NCBI RefSeq assembly: GCF_964355755.1
Contig: NC_092672.1
Location: forward strand, 15,560,501-15,624,500
Direction: 5' to 3'
Length of the DNA stretch: 64,000 bases
Source of the DNA: Antedon mediterranea
Lineage: Eukaryota; Echinodermata; Crinoidea; Comatulida; Antedonidae
Part shown: positions 11,191-22,141 of the stretch, in pieces
Layout of the letters: every line of letters begins with the position of its first letter
Numbering within the stretch: the stretch's first letter is position 1
Translations under genes and position numbers: made by a program
The notes under the pieces: model-generated
Database searches by the model: none
Seen by the model: the letters and a program-made list of their open reading frames with translations, nothing else
What the model was told of the DNA's origin: nothing

Positions 11191-11589
11191 TGACCCAAAT
11201 ATTTAGTGTCCGAACCCCACCTTGACAGATCCTGGCTACGGCCCTCCACTCACTAGCGGCCTAACTGGGGGCCTAACTAAATTAAAATACAGTATACACT
11301 GCCCACTATCAGGCCATCCATATCCTCCCCTTCATCGTTACCGCGTGGCATCGTGCAGATGTACACTTCTAGCTAACTTCCCACCCACCCTAGCTCTCAG
11401 GTATGCACTGCGCTGCCACTACAGTAGGAGGCCTAGGCCTAGCCTATTTCGGGTCTCATGTCTTGCAGCATTTGAAAATACGTGACTAATATTGTACATT
11501 ATTATTATTTTTTATTCGCACTGGAAGTATATAGGCTCTCCTGTCATGTTAAAATTAAAGTATATTATTTATTATCCACAGCAGTGAAA
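11191..11589. other. Intergenic DNA, no gene seen
   Basis: A G-run (11172-11189) is followed by sequence with a 'CCTGGCTACGGCCCTCCAC' junction-like phrase seen in variant form at 12246 and 36333. An 87-codon ORF here shows no recognisable feature. Confidence 0.35.
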
Positions 11590-12200
11590 ACAATTATTAT
11601 TTTTCGATAAATCTCGCGTCGCGTGTGTGAAAAAACTCTCAGCAAGTTTGCTTCATTAAATATGCATGAGACTCTGTGACGACCCACTTTAACGTGACGT
11701 CATTTTACTTTAGCTGCATGCGAAGAAGTAGTCACCGTTGAATATGCCGTGATTTTAATTGTCAAAAACATGATCGTCAGTTGATGGCTCGGAGTTTCGA
11801 TAAATCTCGCGTCGCATGTGTTACGTGGTGGTGGAAAACACTCTCAGCAAGTTTGCTTCATTAATATTATGCATGAGACTCTGTGAAGACCTGCTTTAAC
11901 GTGACGTCATTTTACTAGCTGCATGCGAAGAAGTAGTCACCGCGATCGACCCGGCGTGCGTGTAAGAAAATAATACCGGCCTAGGCTAGGACAAGTTTAT
12001 GCTTATATAAAAGCTGAAAAACATCGTCGCGTTATAAAACTTTAGATGTAAAGTACAGGCAAGTTGTTAGCTTGCTTTGGTACCCTAGGAAAGTATCAGC
12101 TGCATGTTCCACATGTCGTAATTTGCGAGCTTTAGAGTGTTTGGTAAATGACAAATATGAGATGTTTGTAAATCGTTTTAAACGACTTACAATGCGCTAG
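11590..12200 (-). repeat. Dispersed repeat, copy 1 (inverse of 61850-62345)
   Basis: The reverse complement matches 61850-62345 over several hundred bases, including CTAGGGTACCAAAGCAAGC, the GATCGACCCGGCG region and TAAAGTAAAATGACGTCACG. The 11600-11770 portion is duplicated at 11800-11945 (GATAAATCTCGCGTCGC twice). The shared core holds CRE-like TGACGTCA and an ATGCAT octamer-like word. It is non-coding and possibly promoter-derived. Confidence 0.65.
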
Positions 12201-12520
12201 AACGCCAAAATTTCACTAAGCTATGCCACCCCTATTTCAATATCCTGGATCCGACCCTGCATGGGTGTTAGTCTCGCACATTTACAATTTTCGCACCCCC
12301 AGACAGCAACCAGCCTAACATTGGGTCACTACCCATAGGTTGAGGAACGCTTTAGATATTTGCAATTCATTAAAACTATTTTTAACAAACGCCTTCTATA
12401 TTTGTTATTCGAATTTCAATTTCAACTTGCACCCTTAATCAATGGAGTAAGAGCAGTTTTCTGTTTGGGCTCATGCCTATTACTTGCTCCGGGCGAAATG
12501 AAATGTAAAACATACTTTTA

Positions 12521-13337
12521 TATGGAACGCCGTTTACGCAACATTTCGATGATATGAATTTTATGACGCGATATGTGAATGAAATGCATCGATATGAATT
12601 GAATGGCGTGATATATGAATGAAATGTTTTGAATTGAATGCTTTGAATTGAATGTTTTGAATGAAATGTTTTGAATGAAATGTTTTGAATTGAATGTTTT
12701 GAATAAAATGTTTTGAATGAAATGTTTTGAATGAAATGTTTTGAATGAAATGTTTTGAATGAAATGTTTTGAATGAAATGTTTGAATTGAATTGAAAAGT
12801 CAAACTATTGGCGGCGTATGTCATTCCCGCTCGCGATTTTTTTTCAACCTCTTAATAGGCCTAAGCATGGGTACCCTCATCTCCTTTCAACGCTGTCATC
12901 AATATGAATCCTTTACAGAGACTCCCTAACAGACCTGAAACATTGGAATACATATTTCCGAACCCAGGTCTGTTAGGATTCTCTGTAAAGGCAGCGTGGA
13001 AGAAAGGAGATGAGGGTACCCATGCTTAGGCCTATTAAGAGGTTGAAAAAAAATCGCGAGCGGGAATGACATACGCCGCCAATAGTTTGACTTTTCAATT
13101 CAATTCAAACATTTCATTCAAAACATTTCATTCAAAACATTTCATTTAAAACATTTCATTCAAAACATTTCATTCAAAACATTTCATTCAAAACATTTCA
13201 TTCAAAATATTCAATTCAAAGCATTCAATTCAAAACATTTCATTCATATATCGCACCATTTAATTCATATCGATGCATTTCATTCACATATCGCGTCATA
13301 AAATTCATATCATCGAAATGTTGCGTAAACGGCGTTC
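12521..13337. mobile_element. Giant palindrome / foldback-type element
   Basis: Arms of about 400 bp (12521-~12937 and ~12966-13337) are close to perfect inverted copies around a ~30-base loop. They pair from TATGGAACGCCGTTTACG inward. The direct repeat CATACTTTTA (12511-12520 and 13338-13347) is an 8-10 bp target duplication overlapping the arm ends. Each arm has a minisatellite of 13-14 bp units (TTTTGAATGAAATG variants) and a unique inner part with GGGTACCCTCATCTCC. No transposase. Long arms and a 9-10 bp TSD suit a Mutator-like or foldback element. The ORF at 12824-12561 is only the repeat read in frame. Confidence 0.85.
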
Positions 13338-13501
13338 CATACTTTTAAGAACTTTTGCCGAATAAATATTATTATTAATCACATGTTATAATCATTTCGA
13401 TTTGAAGTTGAGTCTTGTTTTAATACGATCTTGTTTTTGCACTGACACACCTAACTATAAGGTATTTATTTCAAGATTAGCATTACAACACAGAAACTTA
13501 A

Positions 13502-15100
13502 AGGGGGGTTCCGGGTTTAAAATGAATAGTAAAAAATGTAAAATATATTTGTTTGTCTCTTGAACGGTAAAAGTTTCAATTTATATAAGCGCCCAGTGAA
13601 GCAGAACGAAGGCTGTGAAATGAGGCCAGATTACAAGTGCAGCTACGGCGATATGACACTGTGTTACAGAATAGGAAATTCGTGAAATGGTCAATCTTCC
13701 GACGACTCGTTATCATTAACCATATCAATTACTTTTGTAAAATTATACTTATCTGATGTAATTTTAGTCGGTCTTCCCATTTATAAAGTCAATGTTCTAT
13801 GAAAATTCATCAAAACAGTGAAAAATTAGATTTGTTTGCACTTTACGTTTGCCGATTTACGCACTGACTTAGGGAAAGCCTTCAAAATCAATGAAGCGTA
13901 ACGTATACATTCCTGCTGAGAGCGAGGAGAGCGAGACGATGATACACGTGCTCTATCTACCCATGCCTGGCATCGTCACGTGATAATAAGCAGATACAGT
14001 ATACAATACCAAACTGGTCGGGTCGAGTATACCCCGTCTATAATTACAACATGAACGATGTACAGTATTTGATTGAAGGTCGACTCGACCTACCGGAATG
14101 GTATAGATAATATAGCTCGAATGAGAGAGTTGGAATATTTGTAAACATAAGTATTGCTAATTTTAAGAAGTGTAGCCTAGTAAAAGGCCTGGTAGTATCA
14201 ATTCGCATAGGGTCTACTACACTAGCTAGCTCAATTTTTAACTGGGCCGGATCGGCTAGGTCTCCTTCCTACTACTGGTCTACTTGCTTGATGCAGTAGT
14301 ATCCGCTTTTTTGGAGAGTAAACTAGGCCTATTTTAGGCCTACTTAGACGATCGGGACATCATACGTGCGGACGGCGGACGGCGATAGTTACAGCCGATT
14401 TTGTAGAATGTTTTAGGTTTAGATTGTTTAGGAGTTTGGTTGATAGGATGGGTTTGGAATCCACTGAGTTTTGTTATTTATGGGCCAATCGTTTAGTAGT
14501 GGGCCAATCGTTTAGTAGTAGGCTAGCTAGGCCCATGATGGGCCCCAATGTTTTAGCGTTTTAATCTCTAGTCAGAATGGCTCTCACCCATGAAAAAAAA
14601 TGATTTAGGCTAGGCCTAGCCTAGTACGTGAAGCCGATAGTACGATCTGTACTATTCGAGGTATAAAAATAGTATATAATTTATGACTCCGTAATCTGTA
14701 CTAAATTTTGTATTTTATTAAATGTCAAATAAATATATGCTACTACTGTTATTATTACAGTACACTTTAGGCCTAGCTTAGAAAACCTACAAATAATGTA
14801 TTTCACAATGATCGGGTGGTCGTCGTTTGACAGGGGAGATTGAAAAACACAACGTACATGACGTCGCGAGTTTGGAATCCACTGATGACGTGATTTTGTG
14901 AATATCTCATGAATATTAATGAGCTTCCCTAAGCTGCTGAAAAACAGACTTTCCATGAATTTACCCTAAAATGTATATGAAATTTTATTTTGTTATTTCT
15001 CGTTATTATTTCTTCATTCTGACATGTCTATATTTTTATAATATTTTTTATTTAATAAATAAACGATATTTAAAAGCAATTTTAAACCCAGAATCCCCCT
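13502..15100. mobile_element. Second TTAA-flanked non-autonomous DNA transposon
   Basis: TIRs AGGGGGGTTCCGGGTTTAAA (13502-13521) and the complement of AGGGGGATTCTGGGTTTAAA (15081-15100) match at 18 of 20 positions. They are bordered by TTAA (13498-13501 and 15101-15104). The 1.6 kb interior contains a GGCCTA-rich patch (14160-14620) and no recognisable transposase. It is unrelated in sequence to 354-1360 but uses the same target. Confidence 0.85.
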
Positions 15101-15257
15101 TTAAGCAGGGCATATCGCCCTCTACATTAGGGAAGTGAATAACATGGCTCCCTGCAAAGGTAAATCTTAAATTAAATATATTCATTTCTTTTGCAAACTA
15201 GTCAATTAATAGTGTATTATGTAATTGTATATTGTGTATGTGTTCCATTATATGTGG

Positions 15258-16006
15258 GGCGCTACTGCAGTTTCGCACCACACTGTTGTATCTTCGATTT
15301 CTCGCTTAATTTTTTTCTCACACCCACATCATACAATTTTGGGCCATTATGTAACATGTTCCCATGATTTAGCCACCGTTAATTACCTTTATCATAACAA
15401 AAAATGCCTTTCAAAACAGCTCCTTTTTTTGCGAATACTTCGATCGAACTGTGGCCATTTCAGAATCAGAAAATTGCCAGAAATCAATGTATGTTTTATT
15501 ATCTGTTTTTATTTTTAAACTGCAAAGAGTGGTTTTTATAAAGAACCAGCTGTACATATCAAAACGGCAACGATATGAGTCCGTACATAAAACATTGATA
15601 GGAACCATTAATATGAATAATAATACTAATAATGAAATATTAATTTAACCTTTATTATTTCGCCAGCTGAAAACATTTCTTGCTTTTCAAAACTAAATAG
15701 GCCTATATGTGTAATCGGATTTTATAACACTGCCCTCTATAGTTTCTACAATTTTTGGGGTAAAATGAGCATAAATTCTGGCAATTAAGTGATAAATATA
15801 AGATGGCGAACATTTCGCAGTGTGTTGACAGCGAGTTCAGTATTGTTTAAAATGTTTTGAAAAGTATTGTTATTTAAAAAAAATTACTTAGTAAGTGGTC
15901 GAATCGTATAAACATGTTACATAATATTATGTTGTGAGTGTAAAAAACGAAAGTTTAGGTAAGAAATCGAAGATATAACGGTGTGGTGCGAAACTGCAGT
16001 AGCGCC
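15258..16006. mobile_element. MITE with GGCGCTA ends and 9-bp TSD
   Basis: TIRs start GGCGCTACTGCAGTTTCGCA (15258) and end with the complement (to 16006). The 9-bp duplication TATATGTGG flanks at 15249-15257 and 16007-16015. The length is 749 bp. The termini resemble those of the element at 19534-35392 (GGCGCTAGTTCCGTTTCGCA). GG-starting TIRs with 8-9 bp TSDs fit Merlin, and Mutator-like is the alternative. ORFs inside are not supported. Confidence 0.85.
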
Positions 16007-16039
16007 TATATGTGGCTCCTTGATAGCAAATTGAACATC

Positions 16040-16300
16040 TTTTTTTTCATTATTATTTTTTTCTATTATAGGCAAATTGCCAATTTATTCACTATCCTTC
16101 TTAAAGGTGGCAATTCTGTTCACAAGACAAACATATACACAAGATGTTCTACATAAACAAAGTCCTTGTTGTAATTTGTCATTAGAAAAAATCCTGACAT
16201 ATGACAGGACTTGAACCCAGGACCCTTGAAGCCAAGCATCATTACCACTACCAACTCCACTTCACAACTTCTGCTGCAACCAACATCACAAGTTTGTGTA
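16040..16300 (-). mobile_element. tRNA-derived SINE
   Basis: On the minus strand the head carries a B box GGTTCAAGTCC (16217-16207) and a weaker A-box-like TGGTAGTGG about 35 bases upstream. The body runs through GTAGAACATCTTGTGTATAT and CCACCTTTAAGAAGGATAG and ends in an A-rich AATAATAATG tail near 16045. The body is repeated on the plus strand at 57910-58050, which supports a mobile family. No clean TSD was found. Confidence 0.6.
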
Positions 16301-16590
16301 TAGGTCTGTCCAAAATAGTATAGGTCATGGTGTCGCTTCCCATTGTCATCCAACTTCTTACTGGCTACAGTTATTTGAACATTTCTGACGAGATTATCCA
16401 CATTATGTTTTATGCTAATCAGTTCCTGAATGTGTATGGATTAAATAATAAAAAAAAAATAACATCTGAATTTAAAGCGAAGGTAATTTGCTATACCTCG
16501 TCAGAACCGCACTTGAATTCATTCATTCAAAAAGCATGAATATATATATAGTTCTTATGCTATGACGTTATCCAAATTCCTACACTTGCA

Positions 16591-16617
16591 CTGATGAAGG
16601 GCTAGTAATGCCCGAAA
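16591..16617 (+). ncRNA. Hammerhead-like core motif
   Basis: CTGATGA (16591-16597), then a GGGC...GCCC stem with a 7-base loop (16599-16613), then GAAA (16614-16617) is the order of the hammerhead catalytic core. An unpaired A sits at the base of stem II, and no stem I/III with a cleavage triplet is obvious in the flanks. It may be a relic of a retroelement ribozyme or a chance match. Confidence 0.3.
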
Positions 16618-16684
16618 GCTCTATTAACTTTTCTGGCTGTTTTACTTTATCTTTTTGATTTAGCTTTTCACTTTTCACTCTTCC

Positions 16685-17118
16685 GATTAACATCAGGAAA
16701 TCAATATCTACAGACTTGTTTAAAAGGCATCTGAAATCATATTTATTCCAACAAATTTGCGAGTGCTAGCGGTTCTGGCGCATTATAAATACGAATTGAT
16801 TGATTAATTGTATATACTAGAGGGTGAGCTCGCTTCGCTTGCTCCCCCCTCTAGGAAGTGTAGACGATGTTTTTTTGGAATGATAATGTCTCTGGTCTCC
16901 TGATTAACATCAGGAAATCAATATCTACAGACTTGTTTAAAAGGCATCTGAAATCATATTTATTCCAACAAATTTGCGAGTGCTAGCAGTTCTGGCGCAT
17001 TATAAATACGAATTGATTGATTAATTGTATATACTAGAGGGTGAGCTCGCTTCGCTTGCTCCCCCCCCCCCCCTCTAGGAAGTGTAGACGATGGTTTTTT
17101 GGAATGATAATGTCTCTG
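16685..17118 (+). repeat. Tandem duplication (217 bp) of a LINE tail plus CTAG palindrome
   Basis: GATTAACATCAGGAAATC starts at 16685 and again at 16902. The first half of each unit reads like the end of a CR1/L2 LINE (DLFKRHLKSYLFQQ) followed by an ATTGATTG-type tail. The second half is a palindrome-headed repeat CTAGAGGG...CCCTCTAG (16817-16854, and 17035-17078 with a longer C run). Confidence 0.7.
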
Positions 17119-17720
17119 GTGAAAAAGACGTTCTCCTTGTACGTTTTCTGTCGGTTACCATTATTGAAAATTCTTGACATTCGTAAAACTAAACCTACTC
17201 TGTTTCACAGTGTCTTAGATGAATAATAACATTTTAAAGTAGGCCTATTGTGTGTATTGTTTGGTAGGGCCCTTATAGGGCTGAGGTGGCGAGGTGGAGT
17301 TCATTTGAGGGAGGTGCTTATTCAAGGGATATGTTTAATTGTTTAATTTTTTCATAATATGGTAACATTTATAATCAAATAAAATCATCAGATCTCCCTA
17401 TGTCATTTTATAATAATATTCCCCACAATATATTCCGATGCCTTATGGCGTATATTTAATTTGATATTTATTAATTTGCAGTATAATTTTTATTTTCTAA
17501 CTACCGAACCTTCACACGCACGGTCCGATCCGAAATAAACAAAAAACTAAAATGGCTATTAGCCATACAATTGTAGCGTACAATTGAAATTGAATTGAAA
17601 ATATACTGATGAAATCAAAAATTTTGTTATAAAACCATTTACAATATCTTCCTAAGATAGAAATATGGAAAAATACCATGGTACATAATTTATATATAGA
17701 TACAGTACCCACAAAAGGGC
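17035..17720 (+). repeat. Dispersed repeat R1 (also at 36615-36847 and ~40960-41170)
   Basis: The 17080-17270 segment matches 36655-36847 (TCTCCTTGTACGTTTTCTG, CTTGACATTCGTAAAACTAA). The 17400-17560 segment matches 41000-41150 (CACGGTCCGATC...AACAAAAAACTAAAATGGC). In the second locus the two halves are separated by an LTR retroelement, consistent with R1 being its host. Confidence 0.6.
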
Positions 17721-18769
17721 TTTAAGATATCCTCTAAATTTTTTTAAACCAATTATTCCTATATAACCATGCTATAACATTGTGTCGATATGAGTATTTG
17801 GTTCATATTGTCTAGTCTGCATGTTTTATATCCTGCAAATCAACATCTTCATATATCTGTATGCACATCGATTGAGAAAACATGGGATATAAGACCACCC
17901 TGCACTATTTAAACAAGTGCGGAAATTGCCATTTTTAATTTGCCATGATGTTTTATTTTAAAATTGCGGGATTTTTTTTTAATTGCTGTTTTTTTGAAAA
18001 AATTTCCATGATATTTTTTGAAATTTGTGTGACTCTTACAAGCCACCGTAATAATACCCTTATATAACCTAATATTTTAATATATGTGCTTGAAATGACC
18101 ATCTAGTCAGTTTACTTTGAGTCTGAGTCTATTACATGTTTACCACTCTATAAAAATAAAGAACACAACACACACTTTATAAATGATAGATAACTATCCT
18201 TGTGAATCCAGTGAAGCCCATTTATCAATTATCATTATTGTTGAAATAGTAGAATCCTTTTAATACAGTTGATCATGTGATTCTGTACTTAATAAATAAT
18301 AAAGGCCATGTCTTATAGCGCTGCTGAAATCCCAATTGATTTTCATCTTATTTCTACAGCCTTGATAATAATAATAATAAAAACTTTATTTAATCACAGT
18401 ATATATATATATATATACCGTGCACTCTTTGTGTTCATAATCAGTGTACCATGTCCCACATACTTGGCTCAGCCTATATATTGTGCCAGTTCTGCGGTAC
18501 ATTTCATTTCGAAACCTGAGCTGCACTGACGAGATCTAAGAAGATCGAAACAGTACTGTCTGCAGATTGGATATATTATATATATATATATTTCGCAAAG
18601 GCCTAATTGTAATGTAAATATTAATTTTAACCTAAAATTTTATCGAACATACAAAAAAAGTATATCCAATGGCTTAATATGATACAAAACCATCAACCAA
18701 AATTACGATCCTTTTGTACATATAAAAAGTCCTTCTGTATATAGAATTATAAATTATTATATAAAAGAA
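17721..18769. other. AT-rich intergenic DNA
   Basis: No gene or clear repeat boundary. TA-dinucleotide runs lie near 18402-18416 and 18575-18590. Confidence 0.4.
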
Positions 18770-19054
18770 ATAAAAGATGTCAGTTTAGCAAGCTAAGAGT
18801 AAGTGCGCATGCTCTCGAAATCGAGAGAGGTTGCTAATGCTACAAAATTCCCAAAACAGATGCAAACAATAGATTGTCTACTCTTTGTAAAGGTGGCGAT
18901 ATTGAAGATGAGATCCATTTCATGCTATATTGCTCCAATTATGATGACATCAGAACTGCATTATTCTCGGATCTAGATTTTAATCTAAACTTAAAAAATA
19001 TGTCACAAAATGATAAGTTTATATTATTATGGGTGCAAATAAGTCAGTTATGAA
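18770..19054 (+). pseudogene. LINE ORF2 C-terminal fragment
   Basis: Reads LRVSAHALEIERG, then a C-x-n-H-x-n-C region (DEIHFMLYCSNYDDIR), then FILLWVQISQL and stop. This is the C-terminal zinc-knuckle-like segment seen at the end of many non-LTR ORF2 proteins. It has no RT upstream and one frame disruption near 18835. Confidence 0.6.
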
Positions 19055-19157
19055 GTATGTATGTTCGGCGTTTGAAAGGTGCTCAACTATTCAGGCCTCC
19101 ACCTGATACTGAGCAACCTTTATGCAACATACATGTTCATTGAATGCTTTTATTATT

Positions 19158-19500
19158 AGGTTATATGCATTAATGCATATAACCTCTTGATTCTGTCAGA
19201 ATCTTTATTTATTTCTTTATTTATTTATTCTTTCCTTAGCACTATTTGTCCGTCCATTATCTTGATATCAGTTTCATCTAACTAAATCAATTTTTCAGAG
19301 TATATTCCTTATGGCCAGGAATCGATGTGGTTATGTTTTCACGGTGCGCAATCAAACAAAAAAAAAATAATCCTACCATAAGGAAAAAAGAATTGGGAAA
19401 AAAGCGTAAAAAAGAGTAAAGTACTTTCACTTTTGATTAAAACACATTGTTTCAGCGTCGTGCTAATTTACTTTTTATTAGAGGTCACCATTGCCGTTGC
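19158..19500 (+). repeat. 5' fragment of a palindrome-headed repeat
   Basis: Starts with a perfect palindrome, AGGTTATATGCATT and its complement (19158-19185). It continues as CTCTTGATTCTGTCAGAATC, similar in layout to the start of 43441-44387. The outer MITE begins at 19534. Confidence 0.5.
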
Positions 19501-19930
19501 TGTCTGTAAATTTCTGAGAGTTGCGAAATGAATGGCGCTAGTTCCGTTTCGCACCTGTTTTTATTTTGACTTCCTTTTGACTCCAAATTGTTAAGCAACT
19601 TATTGTGAATACCACACCTTAAAATTGGGCCTCATAAGTACAGATACAGATACAGATACAGATAACTTTTATTGTCCAAATAAACTGGAAATTGCATTTG
19701 CTCACTTATCACATACAAAAATCGTATAAAAATATCGAATAAAAATAAAGTATAAAATGTAGAATAACAATATAAAAATACACAATGATTAAAATAGTAC
19801 ATCATAAAATTACAGCTCAAAAATATTTAAGTTAAAAATACAGATCATTACAAACGGTTTAAAAAGTGTCTTATATTTCATTATTAATTATATATTATAT
19901 TATTTATTATTGTTATCAAAATTATTGTAG

Positions 19931-20557
19931 TTACCTCTTAAAGTCATCGTTAAATTTTTTAATCCCAGCAGGTAGAAACGAATTTGAGTATCGACCCGTC
20001 CGCGCCAACACCGACCTCAGTCTACCACTTCTACCAATGTGGCAGCGAAGAAGATCCGAATGAAGGGGGTGGCTTTCCTCCTCCATGACCGCCTGTAAAC
20101 CATTTTTCAATCGTTCTCCGTAGTGACAATCGTAGACTGAGTCCGCTGTCAGCGCCGACGAGCCAATCACTCTTAATGCCCTTTCTAACACTTTACATAT
20201 GCGGCCCTTATCTCCTTTGTTTATGTTCCCACCCCAGCCTAATAGGCAATAATCCCAGATTGAAAAAATAACAGATGAATAAAACATTGTAAGTATCTCT
20301 TCCCTTACCCTAAAAACGTTCATTTTCCTCAAACAGTACAGTCTAGTATTTAATTTTTTAATTAGTTGATCTACATGCTCTCCCCATGATAAATTATTGT
20401 CATACGTTACCCCAAGATACTTATATGTTTTAACGATTTCTACCTCATGTCCTTTAATCTGGACAGGCTCAATTTCCCTTCTTTTTTTACGGCGGAAATC
20501 TCCATTCGCATTTCTTTGGTTTTTGCTACATTAAGTTCAAGGAAATTTTCATCACAG
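19931..20557 (-). pseudogene. LINE ORF2 C-terminal part beyond the gypsy insertion
   Basis: Continues the RT: NFLELN at 20550 downward, a frameshift in the A/T run near 20488, then an open frame 20332-19931 with YSSVIFSIWDYCLLGWGG and a C-terminal HPLHSDLL...SFLPAGIKKFN region. 19642-19930 is its 3' UTR. A decayed plus-strand relative is at 51377-52345. Confidence 0.8.
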
Positions 20558-21911
20558 TGTAACCCAGGCTACAAAAGTAGGCCAGTCTAAGAAGATGAAG
20601 GGTAACCCAGGCTACAAAAGTAGGCCAGTCTAAGAAGATGAAGGGTAACCCAGGCCACAAAAGTGTGCCAGTCTAAGAAGATGAAGGGTAACCCAGGCCA
20701 CAAAAGTGTGCCAGTCCAAGGAAATTGCAACATTTACACATTCCTACTTCCTTACAAACAAAGAAAGTACTGACCAACATACTTTAAGTATGAGCTAATT
20801 ATTTTAAGGATAAACTATTAGCTGATCAAACTCCAAATAAGGAAATAGGGCCACCATCATCTACCATTAGATAATGGTCCAGGAATGTATTTCGGAACAA
20901 CAGGGTGGGGCCAAGATATATAAAAAAGACTGCAGAGTTGGGAAAAGTCACAACTCAACTCTAAATCTATTGAGAGCAGTCAGGTCCTCCCTGATACTTT
21001 TTGTACGTTCTGAAAGAAGTTGTATTTACACTTATTCCTTGCTCAACAAATTCAGGTAAGATAACCAACATAAACTTATTATTTTGTAGCGTAAGTAACA
21101 TAGCTAAATTCTTTAGTTGTACTTGTTAACTACATATAGGATACTACTTTTATGTTTATCATTGCCTGTTGTTAAATCCAGCAATGAATTTCTTATCTTA
21201 GATACAACTTGATATATTGTAAATATGTACTATATGTTTGACCACCTTATATCGTATTGATTGTATGTTTATATGTAAGTTAGAGTGTAGTAATAAGACC
21301 CTGTCATTATATACTCACTAGGCTATGATTTATTAGCTAATCCTAAATTATCCTTGAATGAAGCCTGTATAGAGAATTCTGTAGTTATAGGAATTAAATA
21401 CAAAAAGGCTACCGTAAATCACAACTCAACTCTAAATCTATTGAGAGCAGTCAGGTCCTCCCTGATACTTTTTGTACGTTCTGAAAGAAGTTGTATTTAC
21501 ACTTATTCCTTGCTCAACAAATTCAGGTTGAGGGAAGATTGCCCAAGTTGGATTCTGTGTGTAAAGTCCACAGCCAGACGAGGGAATCGGTGGAGTGTAT
21601 AAGCATCAAACTTCGAACGGGTTTACCACACCAAAAAGGGGACAAGCTCGACCACTGCCAGTTGTCAACAAACTTAAGTTTGACTTGTTATCTAAATCTT
21701 TAAGCATACTTAATTGTGTGCCATTTCAATTATAAGTCGCATATTGTATAATTTGTATTATGATTTAGAATAATAACACATCTACTATAAGCCAACTATT
21801 TTGTACTCTTTTATTTATTATCTATGTGTGTCTAGTGCCGCTGCCCCAATCAACTCGAACCCCGCTTACCCTAAGTCGATAATCTTTTGTGTTGTGTGTA
21901 GAGCGGTTACA
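20558..21911 (+). repeat. 5' LTR of the gypsy element
   Basis: 1,354 bp. It opens with four tandem 43-bp units (GTAACCCAGGCTACAAAAG...): two of type CTAC/TAGG, then two of type CCAC/TGTG. A 108-bp segment occurs twice (20949-21056 and ~21419-21526), with a consensus donor right after the first copy. Short ORFs inside are not coding. Confidence 0.95.
20917..20924 (+). promoter_or_regulatory. LTR TATA box
   Basis: TATATAAA inside the LTR, followed about 25-30 bases downstream by the likely start of the R region near 20945. The same sequence is in the 3' LTR near 31717. Confidence 0.6.
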
Positions 21912-21918
21912 TAAAAAC

Positions 21919-21936
21919 TGGCGCCCAATGTGGGGC
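21919..21936 (+). promoter_or_regulatory. Primer binding site
   Basis: TGGCGCCCAATGTGGGGC begins 7 bases after the 5' LTR. TGG pairs with a tRNA CCA end and the rest with an acceptor/T-stem 3' strand. The tRNA identity was not worked out. 21937-22141 is an AT-rich leader. Confidence 0.75.
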
Positions 21937-22141
21937 TTGAAAAGGCACTAGTTAGATAATAAATTTATAATTATATACTATATTGCATATTTTTATCATT
22001 GTATTATATTTCATGCTTTTCAATTTTACTTTATAATATTTTTGTACCCTTATATATCTAATTATTGTTTTACAATTTGTAATATTTGATCGTAATTTCA
22101 CTTATTTTAATTTACAATTGTAACTTCTTATTGTGTATACC

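Noticed and set aside
12561-12824. 87-codon ORF of HFIQNISFKTFHSK-type repeats
   Set aside because: Produced by the 13-14 bp minisatellite in the palindrome arm, and mirrored by the other arm.
15225-15648. Overlapping ORFs on both strands at 15.2-15.6 kb
   Set aside because: They straddle the end and interior of the 9-bp-TSD MITE and are not conserved.
20874-21703. Short ORFs in the LTRs (61-82 codons, present in both LTRs)
   Set aside because: Identity between the LTRs follows from LTR duplication; they overlap the R/U5 region and each other, with no coding signature.
22133-22141. GTG start for gag at 22133
   Set aside because: A normal ATG lies three codons downstream at 22142 and eukaryotic initiation favours it.
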